64,000 nucleotides of DNA. It comes from Mesorhizobium sp. B2-3-4. GTDB taxonomy: Bacteria; Pseudomonadota; Alphaproteobacteria; Rhizobiales; Rhizobiaceae. Every line of letters begins with the position of its first letter. Positions within the stretch are counted from its first letter, which is position 1. Below the pieces are notes generated by a model. The model ran no database searches. It worked only from the letters and a program-made list of their open reading frames with translations, and was not told where the DNA came from. Positions 17,323 through 29,247 of the stretch are shown piece by piece. Where the stretch lies: NCBI RefSeq assembly GCF_006442315.1, contig NZ_VFVY01000028.1, positions 20,610 through 84,609 on the forward strand, given 5' to 3'. The translations under genes and the position numbers were made by a program.

Positions 17323-18200
17323 TTGCCCGGGGACGTGCCGGCGGAATGCCGGCACGCGGTCATCGCAGCCCATCCGCGCCTGGCCGGCTCGACATTCGCT
17401 GTCGCCGGCCGCGGATGGCACAGCCTCGCAGTCGAGGTCGACGACCGCTATATCTTCAAGTTCCCGCAAGGGAAGGAGGCCGAGGCCGCGCTACTGCGGG
17501 AAGCCCGGCTGCTCGAAGCCGTCCGGCCGTTTGTGATGATGCCGGTGCCGCATATGACGATCCATCCCGGACCGCCGCTGTTTTCCATGCATGGCAAACT
17601 GCCGGGCCGGACGTTGGAACCGGCCGACTACGCGAAGCTGGACGAGACGGCGCGGGCGCGGCTCGCGGACGATCTCGCCCTGTTCTTCGCCGAGCTTCAT
17701 GCTATCGGTCCCGCCGTCATGCGGGCCGCCGGTGCCGAGCCGGTCGGCTGGTGGGACACAGCGGACGAAACGCTCGCGCCAGTCTGGGCGCTCTTGCCGC
17801 CGGAGCTGCGCCGGGAGGCTGAAGTGGCGATCAAGGCGTATCATGAACTCGGCCCGGACCGCTCGGTGAGGTCTACGGCTTCTTCGACGCGCATGGCTGG
17901 AACATGGCTTTTGACCATGACCGGGGGCGGCTCACAGGCATTTTCGACTTCGCCGATTCCGGCTTCGGCCCGCCGCATCGCGAATTCGTGCAGGTATCGC
18001 TCATCGATCCCGATCTGGCCCTGCGGAGCATGCGCGCCTACGAGGCGCGTACCGGCAACGGGCTCGATCCGCGACGGGTCTTCCTCCTCGCCGCCGCCAT
18101 GCGGCTCTCCGAGCTCGCGGGCGCTGCCGAGACGGGCGAGAACGTGCCGATGATCCTGAATCTCGCGATCGGTTGGCTGCGGCAGCACGCAATACGGTAG
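17323..18200 (+). pseudogene. Aminoglycoside phosphotransferase-like kinase, frameshifted
   Basis: The first frame (from TTG at 17323; GTG at 17335 possible) encodes the kinase N-lobe: GRGWHSLAVEVDDRYIFKFP and a MPVPHM segment. The reading frame is lost near 17860. Continuing in the next frame gives LGEVYGFFDAHGWNMAFD, then LTGIFDFADSGFGP and a C-terminus ending at 18200, the rest of an APH/choline-kinase-like domain. One missing base around 17860 (between GAC and CTC) restores a single protein of about 292 residues. Either a recent 1-nt deletion inactivated the gene or it is a sequencing error; no slippery heptamer suggests programmed frameshifting. Confidence 0.8.
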
Positions 18201-18233
18201 CTTCATTGCACGCCGAGGCTGATGAAATGAAAG

Positions 18234-18263
18234 AGCCCGGTCGCAAACCGGGCTATTTCATTT
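18234..18263. terminator. Bidirectional intrinsic terminator
   Basis: AGCCCGGT (18234-18241) pairs with ACCGGGCT (18247-18254) around a 5-nt loop, with T-rich sequence to the right and A-rich sequence to the left. It lies between the convergent kinase pseudogene and the membrane protein gene and can serve both strands. Confidence 0.75.
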
Positions 18264-18280
18264 CGAAATGGTAGCCGCGC

Positions 18281-19198
18281 TCAGCGGTTGCTGAGAAATA
18301 CGGCCTCCTCGTCATCCCTTTGCCTGCCGCCAAGGGCTGCGGCGGCGCTGGCGATGAAGGCGCCGATGACCAGCGACAGGGCGCCAAGCAGGGCAAAAGT
18401 GGCGCTGCCTTTCCTGGCGGTGTCGGCGGCCTGTTTGGCCTTGACCTTGGCGTCTTCGACCTTGGCCACCAGCGCATCGACACGCGCCTTGGCATCGGCC
18501 TCCGAAAGGCCGGTGCGGGCGGCGACCAGCTGCGACAGATAGGTCTTGTCGTCAGCCGAAATCTCGCCTGCGGCGGCACTCGCGATCAGGATCCGCGACG
18601 CCTGTCCGACCGCTGCCGCATCACCGTCCGGACCGGCCGCCGCCAGCTTGCTGGCATCCGCCGGGCGAAACAGCGAATCCACGAGATAGGACGTCGCATT
18701 GTCGGTCGAGGCGCTGCCGGCATTGGCGGAAGCGCCTGCCGATGCGCCCATGGCGGCCCCCGACGCCACGGTGGAAGCCGCCTGCACGCCTGCGCCAAGC
18801 ACGGACGACAGGGCTGAGCCAAGCACGCCGACGACCAGCAATGTCGCCAGCGCCCAGGCTAGGAAGCCATGCGCGGTGTCACGGAAATAAACCTCGTCGG
18901 TGTGGATGCCGACCCATTTGGTCCGCAACCGTCCGGCCAGATAGCCTCCGACGCCGGACGACAGCCATTGCACGATGATCAGCCAGATTGCGCCGGACAC
19001 GGCGAAAGTGGTCAGCGAGGCGCCGGAACCGGACCATGGCGACACCATCGTGAGCCCCAGCCCTGAGCCGAGCAACATAAGGATGAACGTCAATGTCGAG
19101 GCAGCGAAGGCCCCGGCAATGATCGGCCCCCAACTGACGGCTGTGGACGAGGATTCTGTCGAGGCCGAAACGTCGACGGCCGATAGGGAGGATTGCAT
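18281..19198 (-). CDS. Polytopic membrane protein of unknown function
   Basis: A 305-residue protein with three hydrophobic segments in the first half (SWGPIIAGAFAASTLTF; AIWLIIVQWLSSGVGGYLAG; FLAWALATLLVVGVLGSAL), an Ala/Gly/Ser-rich linker, a charged predicted helical segment (residues about 200-265: ADAKARVDALVAKVEDAKV) and a final transmembrane helix. Its start has an excellent GGAGGAGGG site. The preceding 25-residue peptide gene ends 10 nt upstream, so the two are cotranscribed. Similar proteins are usually annotated hypothetical; an envelope role is only a guess. Confidence 0.8.
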   Translation of the reverse strand: MQSSLSAVDVSASTESSSTAVSWGPIIAGAFAASTLTFILMLLGSGLGLTMVSPWSGSGASLTTFAVSGAIWLIIVQWLSSGVGGYLAGRLRTKWVGIHTDEVYFRDTAHGFLAWALATLLVVGVLGSALSSVLGAGVQAASTVASGAAMGASAGASANAGSASTDNATSYLVDSLFRPADASKLAAAGPDGDAAAVGQASRILIASAAAGEISADDKTYLSQLVAARTGLSEADAKARVDALVAKVEDAKVKAKQAADTARKGSATFALLGALSLVIGAFIASAAAALGGRQRDDEEAVFLSNR

Positions 19199-19208
19199 GA
19201 CCCTCCTC

Positions 19209-19286
19209 CTATCGTACGAACAGCATGATCAGAATGATGATCGGGATCGGAATGCCGAGCAACCAGAGCAGAATGCCGCGTCCCAT
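19209..19286 (-). CDS. 25-residue conserved-type membrane peptide
   Basis: Short ORF starting MGRGILLWLLGIPIPIIILI, essentially one transmembrane helix. A near-ideal AAGGAGA ribosome site sits 6 nt upstream of the ATG at 19286. Similar tiny proteins with a GIP(I/L)PIIIL core occur in many proteobacterial genomes (from memory). The gene lies immediately upstream of the polytopic membrane protein gene, whose ribosome site overlaps this gene's stop, so the products may interact. Confidence 0.7.
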   Translation of the reverse strand: MGRGILLWLLGIPIPIIILIMLFVR

Positions 19287-19527
19287 GAAGGTCTCCTTGC
19301 AAGAAATTGTGATCGATGGTGTCACAATGTCCGGCTGACGCTTCCGTTCCGGCGCGCTGTGAAATGATTTTGTTTGCCGGATAGGGAACAAATCGCCGCG
19401 CCGATTCTGCGAATGCGATTGCCACCGGAGCGGGGTGCAGGTCGCACACTATAAAGTGAACCCTGAACCCGTCGGACAAGCCCGCCGCTTCCTTCGAAGC
19501 GCCATTTTCCCCTGGCGAGTGAGCCGG

Positions 19528-20645
19528 ATGACTTTGAGGATTTTCATCGCGGTGCGAAAGGCGGAAGCCCAGCGCCTTTGGTCTTTTGTCAGCCGGTCGC
19601 GCTCGGCAATTTTCGTCGGCCTGGTCTTGATCTCCGGTCTCTGCGGCGCCATGCCCACCACGGCAGCTACGCCGGTCGATCCGAACGCGGACAGTTCGGT
19701 TGCCGACAAGGCGGCGGATCGCTCGCCTGTCGGCTTTGAAACCGTTCGGATCCCGAATGGCGCCGAACCGCCGCTGGTTGCCGGGGTCTGGTACCCAACG
19801 TCAGCCGAGCCGCGGGATGTGCCGCTGGAAAATTTTACCCAGCGTGTCGCCCCGTCCGGCCCGGTGGAAGGGAGTGCGCTGCCGCTCATCGTGATCTCGC
19901 ATGGCGGCGGCGGATCCTATGCCGGCCATTATGATACGGCGATCGCCTTGGCCAGAGCCGGGTTCGTCGTCGCCGCGGTCAGCCATGCCGGCGATACCTA
20001 TGACGACCAGAGCAAGGTGCTGATGTTGTGGCGCCGGCCCGCGCAGCTCAGCCGGCTGATCGATTTCATGCTGAAGGACTGGCGCGGGCACGCGGCCATA
20101 GATCAGCAGCGCATCGGCGCTTTCGGTTTCTCGAATGGCGGCTTTGCCGTCCTCGTGGAAGCGGGCGGGATACCTGAACTCGGCAGGATCGACCCCTACT
20201 GCGCGGCAAATCCCAAGCACGATCTTTGCATCACACTGGCCAAGGCCGGAGTCCAGTCCGTTGCCGGCGCGTTGCCGCCGCCGGATGTATGGAAGCCCGA
20301 CCCGCGCATCCGCGCCATTGCCGCCGCCGCGCCGTCCTTCGGTTTCACTTTTGACCGCGCCGGCCTCGCTTCGGTGCAAATCCCGGTGCTCCTCTGGGGC
20401 GCGGCCGACGACCGGCATCAGCCAGGCCCGTGGTATGAGGAGCACATTCGCTCGGCACTGCCGCGGCCGCCGCAGTATCATGTCGAACCGATGGCGGGCC
20501 ACTATGCGTTCCTGCCGCCATGCGGCGCCAGACTGCGCGCCATGGCGCCGGGTATCTGCGTCGACGCGCCCGGTTTCGACCGGGCGGCGTTTCATCGGCG
20601 CCTGAACGCCGCCCTGGTGCGCTTTTTCAGAACGTCGCTACGGTC

Positions 20646-20649
<4 letters not shown>
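19528..20649 (+). CDS. Dienelactone hydrolase-like exported alpha/beta hydrolase
   Basis: A 373-residue protein with an N-terminal hydrophobic segment (SAIFVGLVLISGLCGAMP) that suggests export, followed by an alpha/beta hydrolase of the predicted dienelactone hydrolase / PAF-acetylhydrolase-like group. It contains LIVISHGGGGSYAGHYDTAIALA (oxyanion region), the nucleophile elbow GAFGFSNGGFA with Ser202, and a late GHYAF His. The ATG at 19528 is chosen because the upstream extension is not signal-like. The stop overlaps the gyrB stop by 4 nt (convergent). The substrate is unknown. Confidence 0.82.
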
Positions 20650-23117
<2,468 letters not shown>

Positions 23118-23190
23118 GAAAACCTGTCTGATGGATACTGCTGGTCCAGCGCTGGAAATTAGCTCCGAATCGCGCCGCTTTGATGGCCTA

Positions 23191-23219
23191 GATATAGGCG
23201 CAAATGCCGGATTTTCCAA
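23191..23219 (-). promoter_or_regulatory. Candidate gyrB promoter
   Basis: On the minus strand TTGGAA (23219-23214) and TATATC (23196-23191) are separated by 17 bp, about 75 nt upstream of the gyrB ATG. It matches a housekeeping sigma promoter moderately well. Confidence 0.45.
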
Positions 23220-23277
23220 GGTTTGGCGGGATTTGCGGGCGGGAAAGCCGGCTTTCGGCTCGAGCTTACCCCGGGCC

Positions 23278-25932
23278 CTATTTCAGCTTGGCCAGCCGGC
23301 CCCTGAGAAACTTGATCATGAATTTGTAGCGCGGCGCCAGCCGGCCGCTGCGGTCGAGCTCCAGTGTCATGTCGAGCGCCTGGGAAAGCACCGCCTTCGG
23401 ATTCTTGGCGACCTGCGCGTAATCGATCATGGCGACCACCAGATCGCGCTGCCAGGTGGCGTTGCCGGGATCGGCATGGGCGAGTCGCTGGCGGATATCG
23501 AGGCTGTCTTGGAACGCCTGGCGCGCACCCGTGATGTCGCGCTCCTTGATCCGCAGCATACCGATCTCGGAGAGTGTTATGGACAGGTCGCGCTGCCAGT
23601 CCGAATTGGCTGGATCGAGTTTGGCCAGCCTGTCGGCGATGACGAAACTGTCGAGATAGAGCTTGAGCGCGCCCTTGCGATCGCCCTGGATGGCGAGCAC
23701 GCCCGCGACCTTTTCGAGGCTGACCGACAGGTCGCGCTGCCAGTCGCTGTTGTGCGGATCGCTGTCGGCCAGAGCCTTGGCCAGCGACAGCGCCTCCCGA
23801 TAGGCCGAAAGGGCCGCCGGCCAGTTCTCCTGATCGCTCAACGCATTGCCGATCTTGGCGTTGCCGACCGACAGATCGCGCTTCAGTTCGGTATTTCCGG
23901 GGTCGCGGCCGACGAGCCGTTCGACGATCGCGAGGCTCTCCTGATAGGACGCAAGCGCGCCGGCGGGGTCGTCGCGCTCGCGTTTGAGGTCGCCGATCGT
24001 GTCATAGCTCACAGACACGTCGCGTTGCCGTTCCGCGTTGTCGGGAGCCTTCCCGGCAAGCACAAGCCGGACCTTCAGGCTCTCTTCATAGGCAGCCTGC
24101 GCATCGTCCAGCCGGCCGGCGGTACGGGCAAGGCCGGCGAGCTCGTCATAGGCGATGGTCAGGTCGCGCTGCAGGTCGGCACGGTCCGGCTCGTTGGCGG
24201 CGAGCTGCTGCTTGACCGCAAGGCTTTCCTGATAGACCTGCTCGGCGCTGGCCAGGTCGCCTTGCGTCACCAGCACATTGCCGATCTTGTCGTCAGCCGT
24301 GGCCAGGTCGCCGAACCAGTTCAGCCGCCGCGGTTCGGCCACGACAAGGTCGCGCAGCATTGAGCGCGCGGTCTGATAGTTCTGCAAGGCCGATGGCAGG
24401 TCTCCGAGCGCGACCTGGATATTGCCGAGCTTGGTGTGGCTGACGGCGAGGTCGCGCCGAACGCTCGGGTCGCTCTCGCGCTTGACGCGCTGCTCCAGAT
24501 TGGCCTGCAGCGCTTCGTAGGCGCGTCCGGCGGCGGTGATGTCGCCCGTGGTGACATAGAGCTTGCCAAGTTCGTCCAGCGTGCGGATCTGCCGGTCGGC
24601 ATCGTCGAGCGTCAGTGAAGACTGCCCTGCCTCGCCATAGAGCGAAAGCACCGTTTCATAGTCCTTGATGGCCGCCGTGTAGTCGAGATCGGCCCGCGCC
24701 GCGCCGCCCGAAAGATAGAGCGTCGCGGCCTCCGACATGGTGCGGCTGACGAAATTGGCCTTCAGCGCCTGGCGCGAGACATTGTCGATATCGGCTGCTT
24801 TGGCAAGGATGGCGCGCGCACCGTCGAATGCGCCGAGCGACAGTTGCTCCTCCGCCTGCCGGCGCAATTCCGTCACTTGCGGATCATCGGAGGCAAGCGT
24901 CTTCATTTCGCCGCGCACCTTGACGAAAGCGTCCGCCGCTTCGCGGAGCCTGGCGTCGAGGCTTGCCGCCGACAGATGGCTGGTGTCGGTGCTGATCAGG
25001 GCGCCGTAGAGCGGCGCCAGCGGCATGTCGGCGTCGCTGGCGATCCGCTCGACCTCGCCGCGCATGTCCGGCGTCACGTCGGCCATGGCCAGCAGCAGCC
25101 GTTCGCGCTCCGGCAATTGCTCCTTGGCGGCGGTGGCGAAGAACAGCTTCGGCAGCCCGCTCTCGACATAGGGAAGCTGCTTGCCGCGACTGAGGTCGTA
25201 GACCTCCTGCTGAACCAGCGTCAGCACCGAGCGGATCTCGAGCCCGTCGGTGCCGAGATATTTGGTCAGCGCCGTGGTGAAGGGCGAATTCTGGCCGGTG
25301 CCGTCGGCGGCGGTCTCGCCGGGCGCGGCCGAGAAGGCGAACAGGATGTTTTCCGCCCGCCCGACGCGCCCGAGACCGGGCTTGACCTTGTCGGCGACAT
25401 CCTTGGCCAGCGAGGCCGCGCCCCGGCCGTCACCGCCGCTCCCCGAGAAGGGGTCGCTGCGGCAGGCGTCGAGCACGATCAGCCCGACCTTGGCGGTGGC
25501 GGCCACGGCGTCGCGCACCTCTTCCAGTGGCAGGGTGGTGTTTTGCAAGGCGTCGAGCGAAGAGGCGTCGGCATCGACCGGCAGCAACCGGTTGTCGCCC
25601 GAGATTTCGACCCCGTGGCCCGAGAAATAGACCAGCGCCACGTCGGCGCCCTTGGCGTCCTCGCGAAAATCGTCGAGCGCCCGGCGCATGCGCCTGAGGT
25701 CGCGATTGGTTTCGAGCACCACCTCGAAACCAAGTTTCTTCAGCGTCGCCGCCATCGCTTCGCCGTCATGAACAGGGTTGGCGAGCGGACGGACCAGCCG
25801 GTAGTCGTCATCGGCCATGACCAAGGCCACGCGCTGCTCGGCCACCGCCGCTGCGGTGGTCGCAAACATCAGCAGCAAGGCAAACAGCAAACGCAAGTCG
25901 AACCGCCCCCGGCTCAGTCGTTTGCCGACCAT
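23278..25932 (-). CDS. Exported caspase-like (peptidase C14) protein with TPR-type tandem repeats
   Basis: An 884-residue protein with a signal peptide (residues about 12-32: LRLLFALLLMFATTAAAVA) followed by a p20-like caspase domain. The catalytic dyad is visible: His106 in VYFSGHGVE and Cys157 in LIVLDACRSDPF. After a linker and helical region, the C-terminal half (about 470-865) consists of eight degenerate units of about 50 residues built around (W)QRDLSVSxxxIG, GD..GAL..Y.ESL and DP.N, the pattern of TPR-related repeats. The dyad predicts a cysteine endopeptidase with a protein-binding solenoid, probably acting in the periplasm. It has AGAGGTGG upstream of ATG 25932 and no obvious operon partner; gyrB lies 160 nt downstream. 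Confidence 0.88.
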   Translation of the reverse strand: MVGKRLSRGRFDLRLLFALLLMFATTAAAVAEQRVALVMADDDYRLVRPLANPVHDGEAMAATLKKLGFEVVLETNRDLRRMRRALDDFREDAKGADVALVYFSGHGVEISGDNRLLPVDADASSLDALQNTTLPLEEVRDAVAATAKVGLIVLDACRSDPFSGSGGDGRGAASLAKDVADKVKPGLGRVGRAENILFAFSAAPGETAADGTGQNSPFTTALTKYLGTDGLEIRSVLTLVQQEVYDLSRGKQLPYVESGLPKLFFATAAKEQLPERERLLLAMADVTPDMRGEVERIASDADMPLAPLYGALISTDTSHLSAASLDARLREAADAFVKVRGEMKTLASDDPQVTELRRQAEEQLSLGAFDGARAILAKAADIDNVSRQALKANFVSRTMSEAATLYLSGGAARADLDYTAAIKDYETVLSLYGEAGQSSLTLDDADRQIRTLDELGKLYVTTGDITAAGRAYEALQANLEQRVKRESDPSVRRDLAVSHTKLGNIQVALGDLPSALQNYQTARSMLRDLVVAEPRRLNWFGDLATADDKIGNVLVTQGDLASAEQVYQESLAVKQQLAANEPDRADLQRDLTIAYDELAGLARTAGRLDDAQAAYEESLKVRLVLAGKAPDNAERQRDVSVSYDTIGDLKRERDDPAGALASYQESLAIVERLVGRDPGNTELKRDLSVGNAKIGNALSDQENWPAALSAYREALSLAKALADSDPHNSDWQRDLSVSLEKVAGVLAIQGDRKGALKLYLDSFVIADRLAKLDPANSDWQRDLSITLSEIGMLRIKERDITGARQAFQDSLDIRQRLAHADPGNATWQRDLVVAMIDYAQVAKNPKAVLSQALDMTLELDRSGRLAPRYKFMIKFLRGRLAKLK

Positions 25933-25977
25933 TCCACCTCTTTATGGCACGAGCAAGCCTGTCCGAAACGGGTTCGT

Positions 25978-26547
25978 TCAGCCGGCACGCATCGGCTTCA
26001 GCGCTTCGCTCCAGCGCAACAGCTCGTCCAGCATCGCCCTGGTGCCGCCCTGGACCTGTTCGCTGGCGTCGAAGGCGCCATTCCCGTCGAGCAGTTTCTG
26101 GTACAGCGGCAGCGCCACGCCTTCCGGGATCGGCACGATTCCGACCGAGGTCAGCAGCGGCTTCAGCGCCTGCGCCGCGCGCAGGCCGCCCGAGACGCCG
26201 CCATAGCTGAAGATGGCGGCGGGCTTGTACTTCCATTCGCGCGCCAGATAGTCGATCGCGTTGACGATCGCCGGCGCCGCGAAATAATTGTACTCCGGCG
26301 CCACGAAGACAAACGCGTCGGCGGCGTCGATCGCCTTCGACCAGGCCTTGGTGTGGTCGTTCTGGTAATTGCCGAGCCTTGGATGATGCGGTTCGTCCAG
26401 CACCGGCAGATGGAACGCGGCGATATCGGTCAGCACCGGTTCGAACTGCCCCTGTTCACGCGCGAATTTCTCCAGCCACTCAGCAAAAACCGGTCCGGCT
26501 CGGCCGGGTCGCGTGCTGCCGATGATGATGTTCAACCGATGCTTCAC
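25978..26547 (-). CDS. NADPH-dependent FMN reductase
   Basis: A 189-residue flavodoxin-like protein starting at GTG 26547 (GAGGAG upstream). The phosphate-binding loop is IIIGSTRPGRAG, and PEYNYF and SYGGVSGGLRAAQ form the flavin-contact regions of the NAD(P)H:FMN/quinone reductase family. It is a soluble oxidoreductase that reduces flavin or quinones and may act in oxidative stress defence. It ends 45 nt upstream of the caspase-like gene on the same strand and may share its transcript. Confidence 0.88.
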   Translation of the reverse strand: MKHRLNIIIGSTRPGRAGPVFAEWLEKFAREQGQFEPVLTDIAAFHLPVLDEPHHPRLGNYQNDHTKAWSKAIDAADAFVFVAPEYNYFAAPAIVNAIDYLAREWKYKPAAIFSYGGVSGGLRAAQALKPLLTSVGIVPIPEGVALPLYQKLLDGNGAFDASEQVQGGTRAMLDELLRWSEALKPMRAG

Positions 26548-26768
26548 GGGTGGGGCTCCTCGACTAGTGGTATCTGTTGGTGACCGTGACCTAAGGCACA
26601 GAGCCGGCCCGGGCAAGACCGCGCAGTCCAGAGACGGTCACAATCGGATGAACGAATTGCCGGGCCGGCGGTGCTTTCGAACGGGCGGCTTGCCGTCCGG
26701 TCGAACTTGTCCTTCGGTCACATGGACGCCGGCTTTGCCAGCCACTACATCTTGGCCAGGAGCACGCC

Positions 26769-28142
26769 ATGGACACCAAGCCCGCGCCTTTCGTTCCGCC
26801 GGCGCCGACGCCGCGCAAGACGCCGCCGTCGACGCTGGAGATGATGCGCATCGTCTACCGCAACCCGCTCGAATTGTGGGGCGAGCACACTTATAACGAG
26901 CCCTGGATCTCAGCCACCGGCGTTGGCGGCGCGCTGATCGTGGCCAACGATCCCGGCCTCATCCGCCACGTGCTGATCGACAACGCCAGGAACTACAAGA
27001 TGGCGACAGTTCGCCAGCTGATCCTGCGGCCGATCCTGCGCGATGGCCTGCTGACCGCCGAGGGCGAGGTCTGGAAGCGGTCGCGCAAGGCGATGGCACC
27101 GGTCTTCACGCCGCGCCACATCTTCGGCTTCGCCCAGCCGATGCTGAAACGCACGCTGGAGTTCGTCACCCGCTACGAAGCCGGCGGCATGTCCGATATC
27201 GCCCATGACATGACGCTGCTGACCTACGACATCCTCGCCGAGACCCTGTTTTCGGGTGAAATAGCCGGTGAACCCGGCAGTTTCGCGCGCGAGATCGACC
27301 GGCTGTTCGAGACCATGGGCCGGGTCGATCCGCTCGATTTGTTGCGCGCGCCGGAATGGTTGCCTCGGCTCACCCGCATCCGTGGCCGCAAGACCATGGC
27401 CTATTTCCGCAAGATCGTGACCGACACGGTCAAGCTGCGCGAAGCGGCGTTCAAGCGCGACCCAGAGGCCGTGCCGCAGGATTTCCTGACGCTGCTGCTC
27501 AAGGCCGAAGGGCCGGACGGGCTGACGCGCCAGGAGGTAGAGGACAACATCATCACCTTTATCGGCGCCGGCCACGAGACCACGGCCCGTGCGTTGGGCT
27601 GGACGCTCTATTGCCTGGCCGAGGCGCCATGGGAGCGCGACCGGATCGAAGCGGAGATCGACCAGGTGCTGGCGCGCGAGCCCGACCCGACAAAGTGGCT
27701 GGACGCCATGCCGTTGACACGCGCCGCCCTCGACGAGGCGCTGCGGCTTTATCCGCCGGCGCCGTCGATCAACCGCGAGCCGATCGAAGCGGAAGACTGG
27801 AAGGATCTGCATCTCCCGAAGCGGGCGGCCGTGCTGGTGATGCCGTGGGTCGTGCATCGCCACCGGAAATTGTGGGACAAGCCCGACGCGTTCATGCCCG
27901 AACGCTTTCACCCGGGAAACCGCGAAAAGATCGACCGCTTCCAGTATCTGCCCTTCGGCGCCGGTCCACGCGTCTGTATCGGCGCCAGCTTCGCCATGCA
28001 GGAGGCCATCATCGCGCTCGCCATCCTGTTGTCGCGCTTCCGGTTCGACGTTACCGCCGCCACGAAACCCTGGCCGGTCCAGAAATTGACCACGCAGCCG
28101 CAAGGTGGCCTGCCGATGCAGGTCACTGCCCGCCATCGTTAG
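26769..28142 (+). CDS. Cytochrome P450
   Basis: A 457-residue soluble P450 monooxygenase. The heme-binding loop FGAGPRVCIG has the axial Cys403; the I-helix oxygen-activation motif is GAGHETTA (about 265-272), and the K-helix ExxR is DEALRLYPP. There is no N-terminal membrane anchor. No ferredoxin or reductase gene adjoins, so redox partners must be encoded elsewhere. The ATG at 26769 follows CCAGGAG. The substrate cannot be predicted; fatty-acid or terpenoid hydroxylation are possibilities only. Confidence 0.95.
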   Translation: MDTKPAPFVPPAPTPRKTPPSTLEMMRIVYRNPLELWGEHTYNEPWISATGVGGALIVANDPGLIRHVLIDNARNYKMATVRQLILRPILRDGLLTAEGEVWKRSRKAMAPVFTPRHIFGFAQPMLKRTLEFVTRYEAGGMSDIAHDMTLLTYDILAETLFSGEIAGEPGSFAREIDRLFETMGRVDPLDLLRAPEWLPRLTRIRGRKTMAYFRKIVTDTVKLREAAFKRDPEAVPQDFLTLLLKAEGPDGLTRQEVEDNIITFIGAGHETTARALGWTLYCLAEAPWERDRIEAEIDQVLAREPDPTKWLDAMPLTRAALDEALRLYPPAPSINREPIEAEDWKDLHLPKRAAVLVMPWVVHRHRKLWDKPDAFMPERFHPGNREKIDRFQYLPFGAGPRVCIGASFAMQEAIIALAILLSRFRFDVTAATKPWPVQKLTTQPQGGLPMQVTARHR

Positions 28143-28160
28143 GCAAAGGTCCTCCGGAAA

Positions 28161-29138
28161 TTATACGGCGGGCTTGCGCTGCTGGAACTGGCCGGCGGCG
28201 CGGAAGCGCCAGAGGTAGCTGGGCAGGATCGTCGCGATCGACTGCGGCTGGATGCCGAGCCCGGCCAATGTCCGGTTGGCCTTCGCCGCCTCGTCCGAAA
28301 CGATGTTGTGCTCCCGCAACTGCATCACCTGGTCCTTGGTCAGCAGCGGATTGGGCAACAGGCCGAGGATAGAGGCCTGGATGTTTGCCACCCACCACGG
28401 CACCGGCACCAGCAGGCGCTTGCGCTCGATCACGGCGAGCAGTTCCTGCATGCACTCCTTGAAGGTGAGCACGTTGGGGCCGCCGAGTTCGTAGACCTGG
28501 CCGCCATCGATCTTGCCGTCGACCGAACGCGCCACCGCCTCGGCGACGTCGCCGACATAGACCGGCTGGAACTTGGTCTGGCCGCCGCCGATCAGCGGCA
28601 GCACCGGCGAATAGCGCGCCATGTTGGCGAAGCGGTTGAAGAAGCCGTCTTCAGGTCCGAAATTGATCGATGGCCGGAAGATCACGGCGTCGGAAATCGT
28701 CTCCAGCACGGCCTTCTCGCCCTCCGCCTTGGTGCGCGCATAATCCGATTCGGAGTCCGGATCGGCGCCAAGCGCCGAAATATGCGTGAGCCCGGCCCCG
28801 ACGGAGCGCGCCGCCTCGGCGACGGCGCGGGCACCGAATTCATGCACGGCGGAGAATTTCTGCCGGCCGCTCTCATGCAGGATGGCGACGAGGTTGACGA
28901 CATGGTCGGCGCCTTGCACGGCGCGGTCGACCGACCAGCGGACGCGCACATTGGCTTGTACCGGCTGGATCTGGCCGACATTGCCGAGCGGCTGCAGATG
29001 GCCGGCAAGATCGGGCCGCCGGCAGGCGACCCGGATGCGATAGCCGCGCTTGGCGAGCGCGCGCACGACGTGGCGGCCGACAAAACCCGACCCGCCAAAG
29101 ACGACGACGAGCTTCGGGGTCTGCAGGATTTCGGTCAT
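28161..29138 (-). CDS. NDUFA9-like NAD(P)-binding protein (complex I accessory family)
   Basis: A 325-residue extended/atypical SDR-fold protein. The Rossmann motif GGSGFVGRHV is at residues 15-24, with later SALGADPDSESDYARTK, FRPSINFGPEDGFFNR and YELGGPNVLTF matching the bacterial homologues of mitochondrial complex I subunit NDUFA9. In alphaproteobacteria such proteins are linked to respiratory complex I or quinone biosynthesis. The nuo genes are not in this window. It is convergent with the P450 gene, with an 18-nt gap. Confidence 0.9.
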   Translation of the reverse strand: MTEILQTPKLVVVFGGSGFVGRHVVRALAKRGYRIRVACRRPDLAGHLQPLGNVGQIQPVQANVRVRWSVDRAVQGADHVVNLVAILHESGRQKFSAVHEFGARAVAEAARSVGAGLTHISALGADPDSESDYARTKAEGEKAVLETISDAVIFRPSINFGPEDGFFNRFANMARYSPVLPLIGGGQTKFQPVYVGDVAEAVARSVDGKIDGGQVYELGGPNVLTFKECMQELLAVIERKRLLVPVPWWVANIQASILGLLPNPLLTKDQVMQLREHNIVSDEAAKANRTLAGLGIQPQSIATILPSYLWRFRAAGQFQQRKPAV

Positions 29139-29247
29139 GGCGGGCTCCGGCGCGCGTTCCAGATGGCTTGGCTGAGCCGTTTCATAGTCCGTTTTGCATC
29201 AAAGGCAAAGGGTGACGCGTCGTCGCGTCCCGCTTCTTTCGGGCATG

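Noticed and set aside
17850..17910. Programmed ribosomal frameshift in the kinase gene
   Set aside because: No slippery heptamer, no downstream pseudoknot, and fixing it needs an added base, more consistent with a deletion or sequencing error.
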